From NCBI GenBank assembly GCA_030151825.1, contig JASLCP010000012.1, forward strand, positions 1 through 21,652: a stretch of DNA of 21,652 bases, in the 5' to 3' direction. Shown piece by piece: positions 13,339 through 21,200 of this stretch. Made by a program: the position numbers and the translations under genes. Under the pieces are notes generated by a model, which was given only the letters and a program-made list of their open reading frames with translations, did no database searches and was not told the DNA's origin. Every line of letters starts with the position of its first letter. Positions within the stretch are counted from its first letter, which is position 1. Source of the stretch: Candidatus Saccharimonadales bacterium (GTDB lineage Bacteria > Patescibacteriota > Saccharimonadia > Saccharimonadales > Saccharimonadaceae).

Positions 13339-13662
13339 ATGATGAACGACATTGAACACGTCGTCGTTGCCATCGACGATACCGCCACGACCGTTGCGCT
13401 GGAGCTTGATCCGTGCAAGTCGCACGGTGATCCGGTAGTCATCGACGAACAGCTGTCAAAGATCGACGGCATCCGGGAAGTCGATGTCGACACGGCACGT
13501 CCGGCTGGCAGCGGCACTTTCGCATCGTCGATTACCATCCTCATGGACGTCGACACCGTGTGGTACGATGCCGTCGAAGAGAAGGTTCGTACGACGCTCA
13601 TCCGTGTCCTCGACCGGAACATCGAGTTCCACGATTTCGCTGCAATGCGAATCGTCGGCTAA
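13339..13662 (+). CDS. unknown 107-aa acidic protein
   Basis: I do not recognise this family. The product is a small acidic soluble protein with alternating strand- and helix-like segments (HVVVAIDDTATTVALEL, IDGIREVDVDTARP, SSITILMDVDTVWYDAVEE, KVRTTLIRVLDRN), which could make a ferredoxin-like alpha/beta sandwich; this is inference. ATG at 13339 has GAGGGG ten bases upstream, with a second ATG next to it. It is a single-gene unit: own extended -10 promoter, structured leader and perfect terminator. Frames on the minus strand across it are shadows. Confidence 0.7.
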   Translation: MMNDIEHVVVAIDDTATTVALELDPCKSHGDPVVIDEQLSKIDGIREVDVDTARPAGSGTFASSITILMDVDTVWYDAVEEKVRTTLIRVLDRNIEFHDFAAMRIVG

Positions 13663-13674
13663 CCTCAACCCGCC

Positions 13675-13716
13675 AAGCGGGTCAATTACCATGGTAATTG
13701 ACCCGCTTTTTCTTTT
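13675..13716 (+). terminator. perfect intrinsic terminator after the 107-aa gene
   Basis: A 15-bp perfect stem, AAGCGGGTCAATTAC (13675-13689) with GTAATTGACCCGCTT (13694-13708) around CATG, followed by TTTTTCTTTT. Confidence 0.93.
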
Positions 13717-13721
13717 GAGTC

Positions 13722-13750
13722 TTGACGACCGAGTATTATTTGCATACAAT
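13722..13750 (+). promoter_or_regulatory. topA promoter
   Basis: TTGACG (13722-13727), 17-base spacer, TACAAT (13745-13750). The start near 13757 gives a leader of about 50 bases without a Shine-Dalgarno site. A second weak -10-like TACATT (13793-13798) lies eight bases before the ATG. Confidence 0.7.
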
Positions 13751-13806
13751 CAGCCACTGTGTTTTATTAAATAGAGCACACCATAAGCACGATACATTAT
13801 ATATTT

Positions 13807-16251
13807 ATGAGCAAAAACCTAGTCATTGTCGAGAGCCCCGCCAAAGCAAAAACCATCGAGAAATACCTTGGTAGTGATTTCCATGTCCTCTCAAGCGTGG
13901 GGCATATTCGCTCAATCGTCAAAAAAACAACCGATGGTACACCACCGATTGACGTCAAAAATGGTTTCAAAACACAATACGAAGTTGATCCCGAAAAGCG
14001 CAAAATTATTACCGAACTCAAAAAGAACGTCAAAGCCGTTGGCGCTGCCAATGTCTGGCTGGCAACCGATGGTGACCGCGAAGGAGAGGCGATCGCTTGG
14101 CATTTATGTGAAGTACTAGGGCTAAATCCCGAAACAACTAAACGCATTGTCTTTCACGAAATCACCAAATCGGCCATCGAAGAGGCCATCGCTCATCCGC
14201 GCACCGTTGATATGAATCTGGTACAAGCACAGCAGGCGCGCCAAATCCTCGATCGTATCGTGGGATTCGAACTGAGTCCTGTCGTTTGGCAAAAAGTCCC
14301 TGGCGGCAAATCAGCTGGCCGCGTACAAAGCCCAGCTGTCAGATTATTAGTCGAGCGTGAACGCGAAATCACCGCCTTTGCCGGCTCGTCGACCTTTAAA
14401 GTTGTTGCGCTGTTTACCCACAAAGGCGAAGAAATCAAAGCCGAACTCCCACAACAATTCGACAGCGAAGCCGAAGCTCAGAAATTCCTCGAAAGCCTGG
14501 CAGGTGCCACTTTTACTGTATCGGACATCACCAAGAGTCCTGGTACACGTAGTCCGGCCGCGCCATTCACGACGAGTACCCTGCAGCAAACAGCTAACTC
14601 ACGCCTCGGCTTTGGTTCTAAAGCCACCATGGCCAGCGCCCAAAAACTTTACCAAGAAGGCCGCATTACCTATATGCGTACCGACAGCACTAACTTGTCA
14701 GGGCAGGCCATCGCAGCTGCCAAAGAGTTTATTACCAGCACCTACGGCGCCGAGTACTCACAAGTTCGGCAGTTCAAAACCAAAAATCAAAGCGCCCAAG
14801 AGGCCCACGAAGCTATCCGTCCCACCGATATGCGCCGCGAGCAGGGCAGTAGTAATGAGTACGACCAAAAACTCTATAATCTCATTCGTACTCGCACCTT
14901 AGCCAGCCAAATGGCGCCCGCCAAACTCGAGAAAACCACGATTACCGTCACTGTCTCAACCAGCGACAAACAGTTTGAGGCAAAGGGCGAAGTCATCGTT
15001 TTTGACGGTTTCCTCAAAGTCTATGGCACCAACAAAAAAGAAGATGCCATCCTGCCAGCCGTCACCAGTGGCGACACACTAAGTCTCAATGAAGTCACCG
15101 CCCGCCAAACCTTTGCCCGCCCGCCAGCCCGCTACACCGAAGGAAGCTTGGTCAAAAAACTCGAAGACCTCGGTATCGGCCGCCCATCAACCTACGCCAC
15201 CATCATCGACACCGTGCAAACCCGCGGCTACGTCATCAAAGGAGAAGGGGAAGGCACGCCACGCGAAGTCATTATCTTGTCATATCCACCCGCTACCACC
15301 GCAGACGAGCGAACAGCGCCTGAGGACACGTCAGGAGCTGAGAGCGATCAGGAAATAAGCGTCACTAACGGCGTCTCGCGCCATATCGTGACAGAAAAAA
15401 CCGGCTCCGACCGCGGCAAACTCGTCCCAACTCCATCTGGCGAACTTATCGCCGACTTCTTGACCGACCACTTCACCCAGGTCGTCGACTACGACTTTAC
15501 TGCCAACGTCGAGCAAGAATTCGACCGCATCGCCGAAGACAAATTGGCGCGAAATGCCATGCTCAAAGCGTTTTATACACCATTCCACGACCTCATCGTC
15601 CAATCTGGCGGTATCGATCGCAGTACTGTGGGCGCCAACAAAGAAGTCGGCATCGACCCAAAGACCGGCAAGCCAATCTTTGCACGCTTTGGCCGCTATG
15701 GTCCCATGCTCCAACTCGGCACTACCGAAGACGAAGACAAACCAAAGTTTGCACCCCTGCCTGCTGGGGCAAAGATCGAAACGGTCACCCTCGAACAAGC
15801 TCTGCACGCCTTCCAACTGCCACGTATCGTCGGACAGACCGCTGACGGTAAAGACATCAAGGCAAATGTCGGTCGCTTTGGCCCCTACATCCAAGTTGAT
15901 AAACTCTTCGTTAGTATCAAACCCGAAGATCCGCACACGATCACGCTCGAAAAAGCGCTCGAACTGTATGCCGCCAAACTCAAGGCCGAGGCAGAGAAGA
16001 ACATTGCTGATTTTGGTGATGGCGTCAAAGTCCTGAACGGCCGCTATGGTCCCTACGTGACGGATGGCAAGAAAAACGCCAAGCTTCCGAAGGATACCGA
16101 CCCCAAGACCATTACCCACGAACAAGCCAAGCAATTGATTGTCGATGCGCCGGTTGCCAAAGGCCGCTTTGCCCGTAAAGGTACAGCTACCAAGAAAACA
16201 CCGGTCAAAAAAGCCCCCGCCAAAAAGCGCACAGCCCGCGCTAAAAAATAA
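13807..16251 (+). CDS. topA: DNA topoisomerase I (type IA)
   Basis: Relaxes negative supercoils by passing DNA through a single-strand break. The Toprim domain has E9 in VIVESPAKAKTIEKYLG and D88/D90/E92 in DGDREGEAIAWH. The catalytic tyrosine is Y289 in GRITYMRTDSTNLS. SAGRVQSPAVRLL and EAHEAIRPT are also intact. The C-terminus has no zinc fingers but three repeats of the GRYGP type (near 620, 687 and 743), the C-terminal repeat form found in many Gram-positive and CPR enzymes. It ends in a Lys/Ala/Pro-rich tail (KKTPVKKAPAKKRTARAKK) that should bind DNA. A ~50-residue insert (about 482-534) sits between RPSTYATIIDTVQTRGYV and KLVPTPSGELIADFL. The 814-residue length is normal. No ribosome site is visible before the ATG. 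Confidence 0.97.
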   Translation: MSKNLVIVESPAKAKTIEKYLGSDFHVLSSVGHIRSIVKKTTDGTPPIDVKNGFKTQYEVDPEKRKIITELKKNVKAVGAANVWLATDGDREGEAIAWHLCEVLGLNPETTKRIVFHEITKSAIEEAIAHPRTVDMNLVQAQQARQILDRIVGFELSPVVWQKVPGGKSAGRVQSPAVRLLVEREREITAFAGSSTFKVVALFTHKGEEIKAELPQQFDSEAEAQKFLESLAGATFTVSDITKSPGTRSPAAPFTTSTLQQTANSRLGFGSKATMASAQKLYQEGRITYMRTDSTNLSGQAIAAAKEFITSTYGAEYSQVRQFKTKNQSAQEAHEAIRPTDMRREQGSSNEYDQKLYNLIRTRTLASQMAPAKLEKTTITVTVSTSDKQFEAKGEVIVFDGFLKVYGTNKKEDAILPAVTSGDTLSLNEVTARQTFARPPARYTEGSLVKKLEDLGIGRPSTYATIIDTVQTRGYVIKGEGEGTPREVIILSYPPATTADERTAPEDTSGAESDQEISVTNGVSRHIVTEKTGSDRGKLVPTPSGELIADFLTDHFTQVVDYDFTANVEQEFDRIAEDKLARNAMLKAFYTPFHDLIVQSGGIDRSTVGANKEVGIDPKTGKPIFARFGRYGPMLQLGTTEDEDKPKFAPLPAGAKIETVTLEQALHAFQLPRIVGQTADGKDIKANVGRFGPYIQVDKLFVSIKPEDPHTITLEKALELYAAKLKAEAEKNIADFGDGVKVLNGRYGPYVTDGKKNAKLPKDTDPKTITHEQAKQLIVDAPVAKGRFARKGTATKKTPVKKAPAKKRTARAKK

Positions 16252-16257
16252 TTTTGC

Positions 16258-16285
16258 TTGACTTTACGCAAAATAGGACTATCAT
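16258..16285 (+). promoter_or_regulatory. promoter of the 67-aa membrane protein gene
   Basis: TTGACT (16258-16263), 16-base spacer, TATCAT (16280-16285), starting right after the topA stop. Transcription should start near 16292. Confidence 0.6.
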
Positions 16286-16295
16286 AACGAATACT

Positions 16296-16334
16296 GGATT
16301 CTCTTCCCGAGAGTCCCCGTCCTCCCATAAGGGG
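16296..16334 (+). promoter_or_regulatory. leader hairpins that cover the ribosome site of the 67-aa gene
   Basis: GGATTCTC (16296-16303) pairs with GAGAGTCC (16309-16316) with one T-G pair. Directly after it CTCCC can pair with the GGGGG of the ribosome site around an ATAA loop, which would hide the Shine-Dalgarno sequence. Confidence 0.45.
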
Positions 16335-16343
16335 GTGAGTAAA

Positions 16344-16547
16344 ATGGAGAAGGTGGTTGCTGCCCTCGTTTGGTTCGTGGGCATGGTGCTGCTCGTGGCG
16401 GGCGTTGTCATGGGGCATCACGCAGCAATGGCATTCGTCGGCTGGCACTGGGACGTTCTGTGGACCTGGGGTACCGTTTGGACCCTGGCCTTCGGTTTCG
16501 TCGGTGTCTTGTTCGTCTACGGTGCCCGCCAGAAGCTCGTGGGATAA
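16344..16547 (+). CDS. small two-helix membrane protein
   Basis: A 67-residue protein with two membrane helices: VVAALVWFVGMVLLVAGVVM and WTLAFGFVGVLFVYGARQ, joined by a His/Trp-rich loop (GHHAAMAFVGWHWDVLWTW). The family is unknown. The frame is open further upstream to 16254, but the ATG at 16344 follows a GGGGGTGAG ribosome site and puts the first helix at the N-terminus. It has its own promoter after topA, a structured leader and a strong terminator, the same arrangement as the 107- and 120-residue genes. Confidence 0.7.
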   Translation: MEKVVAALVWFVGMVLLVAGVVMGHHAAMAFVGWHWDVLWTWGTVWTLAFGFVGVLFVYGARQKLVG

Positions 16548-16615
16548 GCATGATAGCCCACCAGCAATGGGAAGGGGTGCGACTCGCATCATGAGCGCGC
16601 ACACGAAGATCCATT

Positions 16616-16676
16616 ACCGCCAAGAGACCCGTCGTTTGAGAATAATATTCTCACTTCGGCTCTCTTGGCGGTTTTA
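16616..16676 (+). terminator. intrinsic terminator after the 67-aa gene
   Basis: A 12-bp perfect stem, ACCGCCAAGAGA (16616-16627) with TCTCTTGGCGGT (16661-16672), contains a second hairpin, TGAGAAT/ATTCTCA (16637-16653), and is followed by TTTT. Confidence 0.85.
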
Positions 16677-16800
16677 AATTGTCCGCGCATAAGCGCTATC
16701 TCTAGCGTATAAAATATTTCCTAACCCCTGTATAGACATCAGTCCATAATAGTCAATTTATAAAAAGTCTAAAAACACTCTTTACTAACAACGTCTATTT
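16677..16800. other. AT-rich gene-free stretch
   Basis: With the sRNA candidate that follows, this fills the 16548-17009 gap. It holds only a small CGCTA-TCTC-TAGCG hairpin (about 16695-16708) followed by AT-rich sequence. I see no gene, tRNA or repeat here. Confidence 0.5.
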
Positions 16801-16802
16801 CA

Positions 16803-16811
16803 TGCTATAAT
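16803..16811 (+). promoter_or_regulatory. extended -10 promoter of a candidate small RNA
   Basis: TG-C-TATAAT, with TATAAT at 16806-16811 and a poor TTTACT -35 at 16781-16786 (19-base spacer). There is no start codon with a long frame behind it. Confidence 0.5.
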
Positions 16812-16817
16812 CAAGAT

Positions 16818-16901
16818 ACTCGAGAGAAAATAAATAGCCTGTCTATCTCATACGAGGGTATTCACGAACAACATCAACAGTAGCAATGACCGTTGTTTTT
16901 T
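16818..16901 (+). ncRNA. candidate ~84-base small RNA
   Basis: This stretch is bounded by the extended -10 promoter and an intrinsic terminator. The body can fold as ATACTC (near 16826) with the GGGTAT at about 16855-16860, enclosing GAGA/TCTC and ATAG-CCTGT-CTAT. The 3' hairpin is CAACAGT (16875-16881) with ACCGTTG (16889-16895), one mismatch, followed by TTTTTT to 16901. No convincing ORF lies inside. It could also be an attenuated upstream leader of the sigma-4/HARE gene. Confidence 0.45.
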
Positions 16902-16918
16902 CGTAAATTAAAAAGTGT

Positions 16919-16947
16919 TTGACATTATAATATATTTGTTTTATAAT
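16919..16947 (+). promoter_or_regulatory. consensus promoter of the sigma-4/HARE gene
   Basis: TTGACA (16919-16924), 17-base spacer, TATAAT (16942-16947). Both hexamers and spacing are ideal, so strong constitutive expression is expected. The start is near 16954, with a leader of about 55 bases. Confidence 0.88.
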
Positions 16948-17009
16948 GAATAACAAGTTGAAATAGTTAAATAATTCTGAGGTGAGGCAGAGAGGAAGAA
17001 ACCGTTATT

Positions 17010-18065
17010 ATGAGCGATGCGCCCAAGGCAGTGAACAGTACTGAATCAATGGTGGATATTGATGCGACAATTGAGTCAATTCTATCTGCTATCGACCAAG
17101 ATCGTGAGCGAGAAATTATCACGCGTCGCTTTGGGTTGTATGATCGCAAAGAAACGCTCGAACAGATTGGTGAGCTACTCGGCATCACTCGTGAACGTGT
17201 TCGTCAGCTTGAAAAGGCCATCCTTATCCGCCTTAAGATCGCAACAGAAGATGGCAAAATCCCTTCAGTAGCTGTCGTCGAAAAAGCCTTTGTCCGCGAA
17301 CTCTCTGAAATGGGGCGTCTGGCAACGGTTGTCGACCTAACTGATCGCTTTGACAAGGGTGCGACCAATCTCAAACGTGCTCGCGTGGCATTTATCGCCG
17401 AACTTGCTCCACAACTGACCGTGGTCAACGAAAACGACAACTACCGTCTCAGCGTTGGCATCGCTCAATATGGTGACGAGAAGAAACTAAAGAGCGAAAT
17501 CGACGATATTGTCAAACTCATCAAAAAGCACGGTGAACCAATCACTATCGAACAGCTGCACGAAAAGCTTAGCTACGAACACCCATCAATCGTTCGCGCT
17601 CTAGCGAGCGTCAGCAAGCATCTGTCGCACCTCAAGGACGTTTGGGGTCTCAATAAATGGCCAACCGTTAATCCAAAGAACATCCGCGACAAAATCTATG
17701 TCATCTTGGCCGAAAACGGTAAACCACTACACTTTTCTGAAATCGCTAGCGCCATCAAGGATAGCAACTTTAGCCGCAAAAATGTCACCACACAGGCAAT
17801 CCACAACGAACTCATCAAAGACAAGCGCTTTGTTTTGATCGGCCGGGGTATCTACGCCCTTGACAGCTGGGGCTATAGCAAGGGTACTGTCGCCGATACC
17901 ATCGCAGACATCCTACGCAAATCTCCAGAGCCCTTGCACCGCGACGAAATCGTACGACTGGTACTCAAAAACCGCCAAGTGAAAGAAACGACTATTCTAT
18001 TGAACCTGCAAAGCAAACCGCAGTTCAAACGCGTCGCTAAGGCAACCTACGCATTAGCAGAATAG
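17010..18065 (+). CDS. sigma-70 region 4 / HARE-HTH regulatory protein
   Basis: A 351-residue DNA-binding protein, likely acting with RNA polymerase. Residues 25-78 are a clear sigma-70 region 4 (REREIITRRFGLYDR, then the helix-turn-helix ETLEQIGELLGITRERVRQLE), which normally reads the -35 box. Regions 2 and 3 are absent, so it is not a working sigma factor alone. About 164-220 is a winged-helix-like segment. About 226-288 matches a HARE-HTH domain (LHFSEIASAI ... TQAIHNELIKDKRFVLIGRGIYAL), related to the RNA polymerase delta subunit, and 294-351 looks like another winged helix. Start choice: AGAGGAAG lies about 13 bases before the ATG, rather far. A consensus promoter and a 15-bp terminator frame it as a single-gene unit. 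Confidence 0.85.
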   Translation: MSDAPKAVNSTESMVDIDATIESILSAIDQDREREIITRRFGLYDRKETLEQIGELLGITRERVRQLEKAILIRLKIATEDGKIPSVAVVEKAFVRELSEMGRLATVVDLTDRFDKGATNLKRARVAFIAELAPQLTVVNENDNYRLSVGIAQYGDEKKLKSEIDDIVKLIKKHGEPITIEQLHEKLSYEHPSIVRALASVSKHLSHLKDVWGLNKWPTVNPKNIRDKIYVILAENGKPLHFSEIASAIKDSNFSRKNVTTQAIHNELIKDKRFVLIGRGIYALDSWGYSKGTVADTIADILRKSPEPLHRDEIVRLVLKNRQVKETTILLNLQSKPQFKRVAKATYALAE

Positions 18066-18074
18066 GGGAGACCC

Positions 18075-18137
18075 AAAGTAAAGCTACGCCGACACCGTAC
18101 ATATACCGCGTACCGTGCCAGCGTAGCTTTACTTTTT
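18075..18137 (+). terminator. 15-bp intrinsic terminator after the sigma-4/HARE gene
   Basis: AAAGTAAAGCTACGC (18075-18089) pairs perfectly with GCGTAGCTTTACTTT (18121-18135). The loop carries CAC-c-GTAC with GTAC-c-GTG. A T run follows. Confidence 0.93.
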
Positions 18138-18156
18138 ATTATATTTATGCTATAAT
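18128..18156 (+). promoter_or_regulatory. promoter of the ATPase gene, overlapping the terminator
   Basis: TTTACT (18128-18133), 17-base spacer, TATAAT (18151-18156) with an extended TGC. The -35 lies inside the 3' arm of the terminator. The leader (about 18163-18216) has small GCAC-CACC-GTGC and CGCA-AAG-TGCG hairpins before AAAGG. Confidence 0.65.
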
Positions 18157-18216
18157 TAAAGTATATGTCACCACCTTGCACCACCGTGCGCAAAGTGCGA
18201 CAATAAAGGTACAATT

Positions 18217-21200
18217 ATGGAACTTATCTCCTCAATTATCGGTCTCCTTCTTTCCTGGTACGTCTGGGTCCCCGTCGTAGTCATTTTAGGCTACCTCACC
18301 TGGAAGAATTATCAGCGTATTGACTCAATCAAAGCCATCGAAAGTACCTTACTCGTACTCGAAATCCCAAAAGCCAATGACAAGTCCGAAATGGCCGCCG
18401 AGCAGCTCTTTGCCAGCCTGCACGGTATTCTTCGCGACAAGCAAGAGCTCAAACTCAATGGGGGAATCCAAGAACACCTCAGCTTTGAAATTGCTTCGGT
18501 CAACGGCCAAATCCGCTTTTACGTCTGGGTACCAAAAACACTGCAGAGTTTTGTCGAAGGCCAAATTTACGCTCAGTATCCGACCGTACAGATCCACGAG
18601 GCCGACGAAGACTACGTCACGCACGAACGAGACCACAGCGTCACGTATACCAGCGAAATTAATCTCACCGCCAGCGAATTCCTACCGATCAAAACATTCC
18701 AAAGTTTCGAAGTCGACCCGCTTGCAGGTATCACCGGTACACTCGCCAAGCTTGAATCAACCGGTGAAGAGCTATGGGTACAGGTACTGGTCCGCCCTGT
18801 TGCTGACGATTGGCATAAAGCATCCGACCGCTGGATTCAAACCGTCAAGGGCGGCGGCAGTCCCTTTGCTTTCCTCACCGATGGCCGTGGCTTTGATGTC
18901 AAATGGTTATTTGGACTACTCGAAGCATTCTGGAAACCACCAGAGCAAGGAGCAGGAGGGTCGGCAGCACCGAAAGAGCTGTCCGAGCGTGACAAAACAC
19001 GCATCTCAGAGGCCGAGAAAAAGGCCACCAAACTTGGCTATCAAGTCAAGATTCGCCTTGCATACCTTGGCGACAGTTCAACCAACGCCAAACTGCGCAT
19101 GCAGGCAATTGTCGGTACATTCAAACAATACAACAGCACCAACCTCAACGGTTTCAAGATCACCGGCGCCAGCTTTAAAAGCGACGACCTAGCCAAATAT
19201 CGTTCACGTCTATTCATCGACCGAGGCTATATTCTCAACATCGAAGAACTTGCCTCAGTCTTTCACTTGCCACATACCAATGTCGAAACACCAAACATCG
19301 TCTGGGCCAGCACCAAGACCGCCGAGCCACCAGCAAAACTACCTGTCATTACTGGCAATAATGCCATTGACGAAAACATCAGCGCTTTCGGCCTGACTAA
19401 TTTCCGTGGTATCAACCACCAGTTTGGTATGTTGCGCTATGATCGCTCGCGTCACATGTACATCATCGGACAGACCGGAGCAGGTAAGTCTGGCACCTTA
19501 GCACTGCTCGCACTCAGCGACATCTTCCATAACCAAGGCTACGCCATTATCGATCCACACGGCGACTTTGCCGTCGACAACATGAAATTCATCCCGGCAT
19601 CCCGTATAAAAGACGTTGTGTATTTTAACCCGTCAGACACAGCACATCCGTTAGGTTTCAACCCTCTTGAGGTCTATGATCCATCAATGAAAAGTAATAT
19701 CAGCTCAGAGGTCATCGGTGTACTCAAACGTATGTTTGCCGAAAGCTGGGGACCCCGACTCGAATACATCCTCCGCTACACCATCCTCGCGCTGCTGGAC
19801 CGACCCGAAACCACCATGCTCGATATTACCCGCATGCTGACCGACAAAAAATTCCGTAAAGAAACACTGACGTACTGCCAAGATACCGTCGTTCTGCAGT
19901 TCTGGGCGGTCGAGTTCAACAGCTGGACCGACAAGTTCCAGGCTGAAGCCATCGCGCCAATCCTCAACAAAGTTGGTGCCTTTACCGCCAACCCTGTCAT
20001 TCGTAATATCATCGGCCAACCTAAATCGACCTTTAATATCCGACAGATGATGGACGAAGGTAAAATCCTCATTGTCAATCTGTCCAAAGGTTTGATTGGC
20101 GAAGATAACGCTGGTATCCTCGGCTCATTCCTCGTCACCAAAATCCAGCTTGCCGCCATGTCCCGATCTGATATCCCAAACATCAAAGATCGCCGACCAT
20201 TCTATCTCTACGTGGATGAGTTCCAAAACTTCGCTACTGATTCATTCGCGACCATTCTGTCCGAAGCGCGTAAATATGGCCTTAACCTGACAGTCGCCAA
20301 CCAGTATATTTCACAGATGAACGACACCGTACGCGACGCCGTCTTTGGTAACGTCGGTACGATGATTACCTTCCGCGTGTCAGCCGACGACGCACCGATT
20401 TTAGTCAAGCAATTCGAGCCGCAATTCGAAGCCAACGACCTCTTGCAGATGGCTAACCGTAACTTTGTTATCAACATGGTTATTGAGGGAGAGAAGACAC
20501 CGGCCTTCAGCGCTCGTACACTTGAGCTACCGCCGCCACAGACCGATAACACTGCCGCTATTGTCGAAAATACCCGCTTACACTACAGCCGCAGCCGTGA
20601 AGATATCGAGCGCGAAATTTCGGAATCAATCCAGCCACCAGAGAACTTGCAAAAGAAAAAACCACAATCCGCCGCTCAGGCCAAGCAATGGCCAGTTGAT
20701 GCTGGTGCGCAAGCTGTTAAACCGGCACCAAATAAACCTACCGTCATAGTAGGCGAGGGTACCCCAGCAAAGCCGGCCACCACATCCGCTGAAAAACCTG
20801 CAGCAGCTCCCGCCCCAGCTACCACCACACCCGACGTGCCCACTGCCACCGAAGGGCAGCCAGCCAAGAAAAAGCGTACACGCACCCGTAAGCGTAAAAA
20901 ACCAACAGGGGAGGGCGAGACCGTCTCTCAACAAACTACACCAGAGACCGCCTCCACGGCGCCTGAAAAGCCTGCAGAAAAAGTCTCTACTCCTGCAGCA
21001 AAGCCGACGACTGAGCAGAAGAGCGCACCGTCTACACCAAAGGAAACGCCAGCCACCAAAGACCCTACGAAACTCCGTATTCATCATACCGATACACCAA
21101 AGAAAACCGCCACCACTCCAGTAAAGTCGCCGGCACCTGCCACCACGGCAAAGCCCGCTGAACCAAAATCACTCGACACAAGGCCAAAGACTATCGCCGA

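Noticed and set aside
16053..16604. 183-codon minus-strand frame over the end of topA and the 67-aa gene
   Set aside because: It is antisense to topA and to a gene with promoter, ribosome site and membrane helices. Its product is Cys/His/Pro-rich without domain logic.
16551..16678. Two short frames after the 67-aa gene linked by ATGA (16551-16595 and 16592-16678)
   Set aside because: The second runs through both arms of the terminator and the first has only 14 codons; no family or conservation can be shown.
20626..21087. 153-codon minus-strand Cys/Trp/Gly-rich frame
   Set aside because: A shadow of the Pro/Ala/Thr/Lys-rich tail of the ATPase gene, whose codon bias keeps the opposite frame open.
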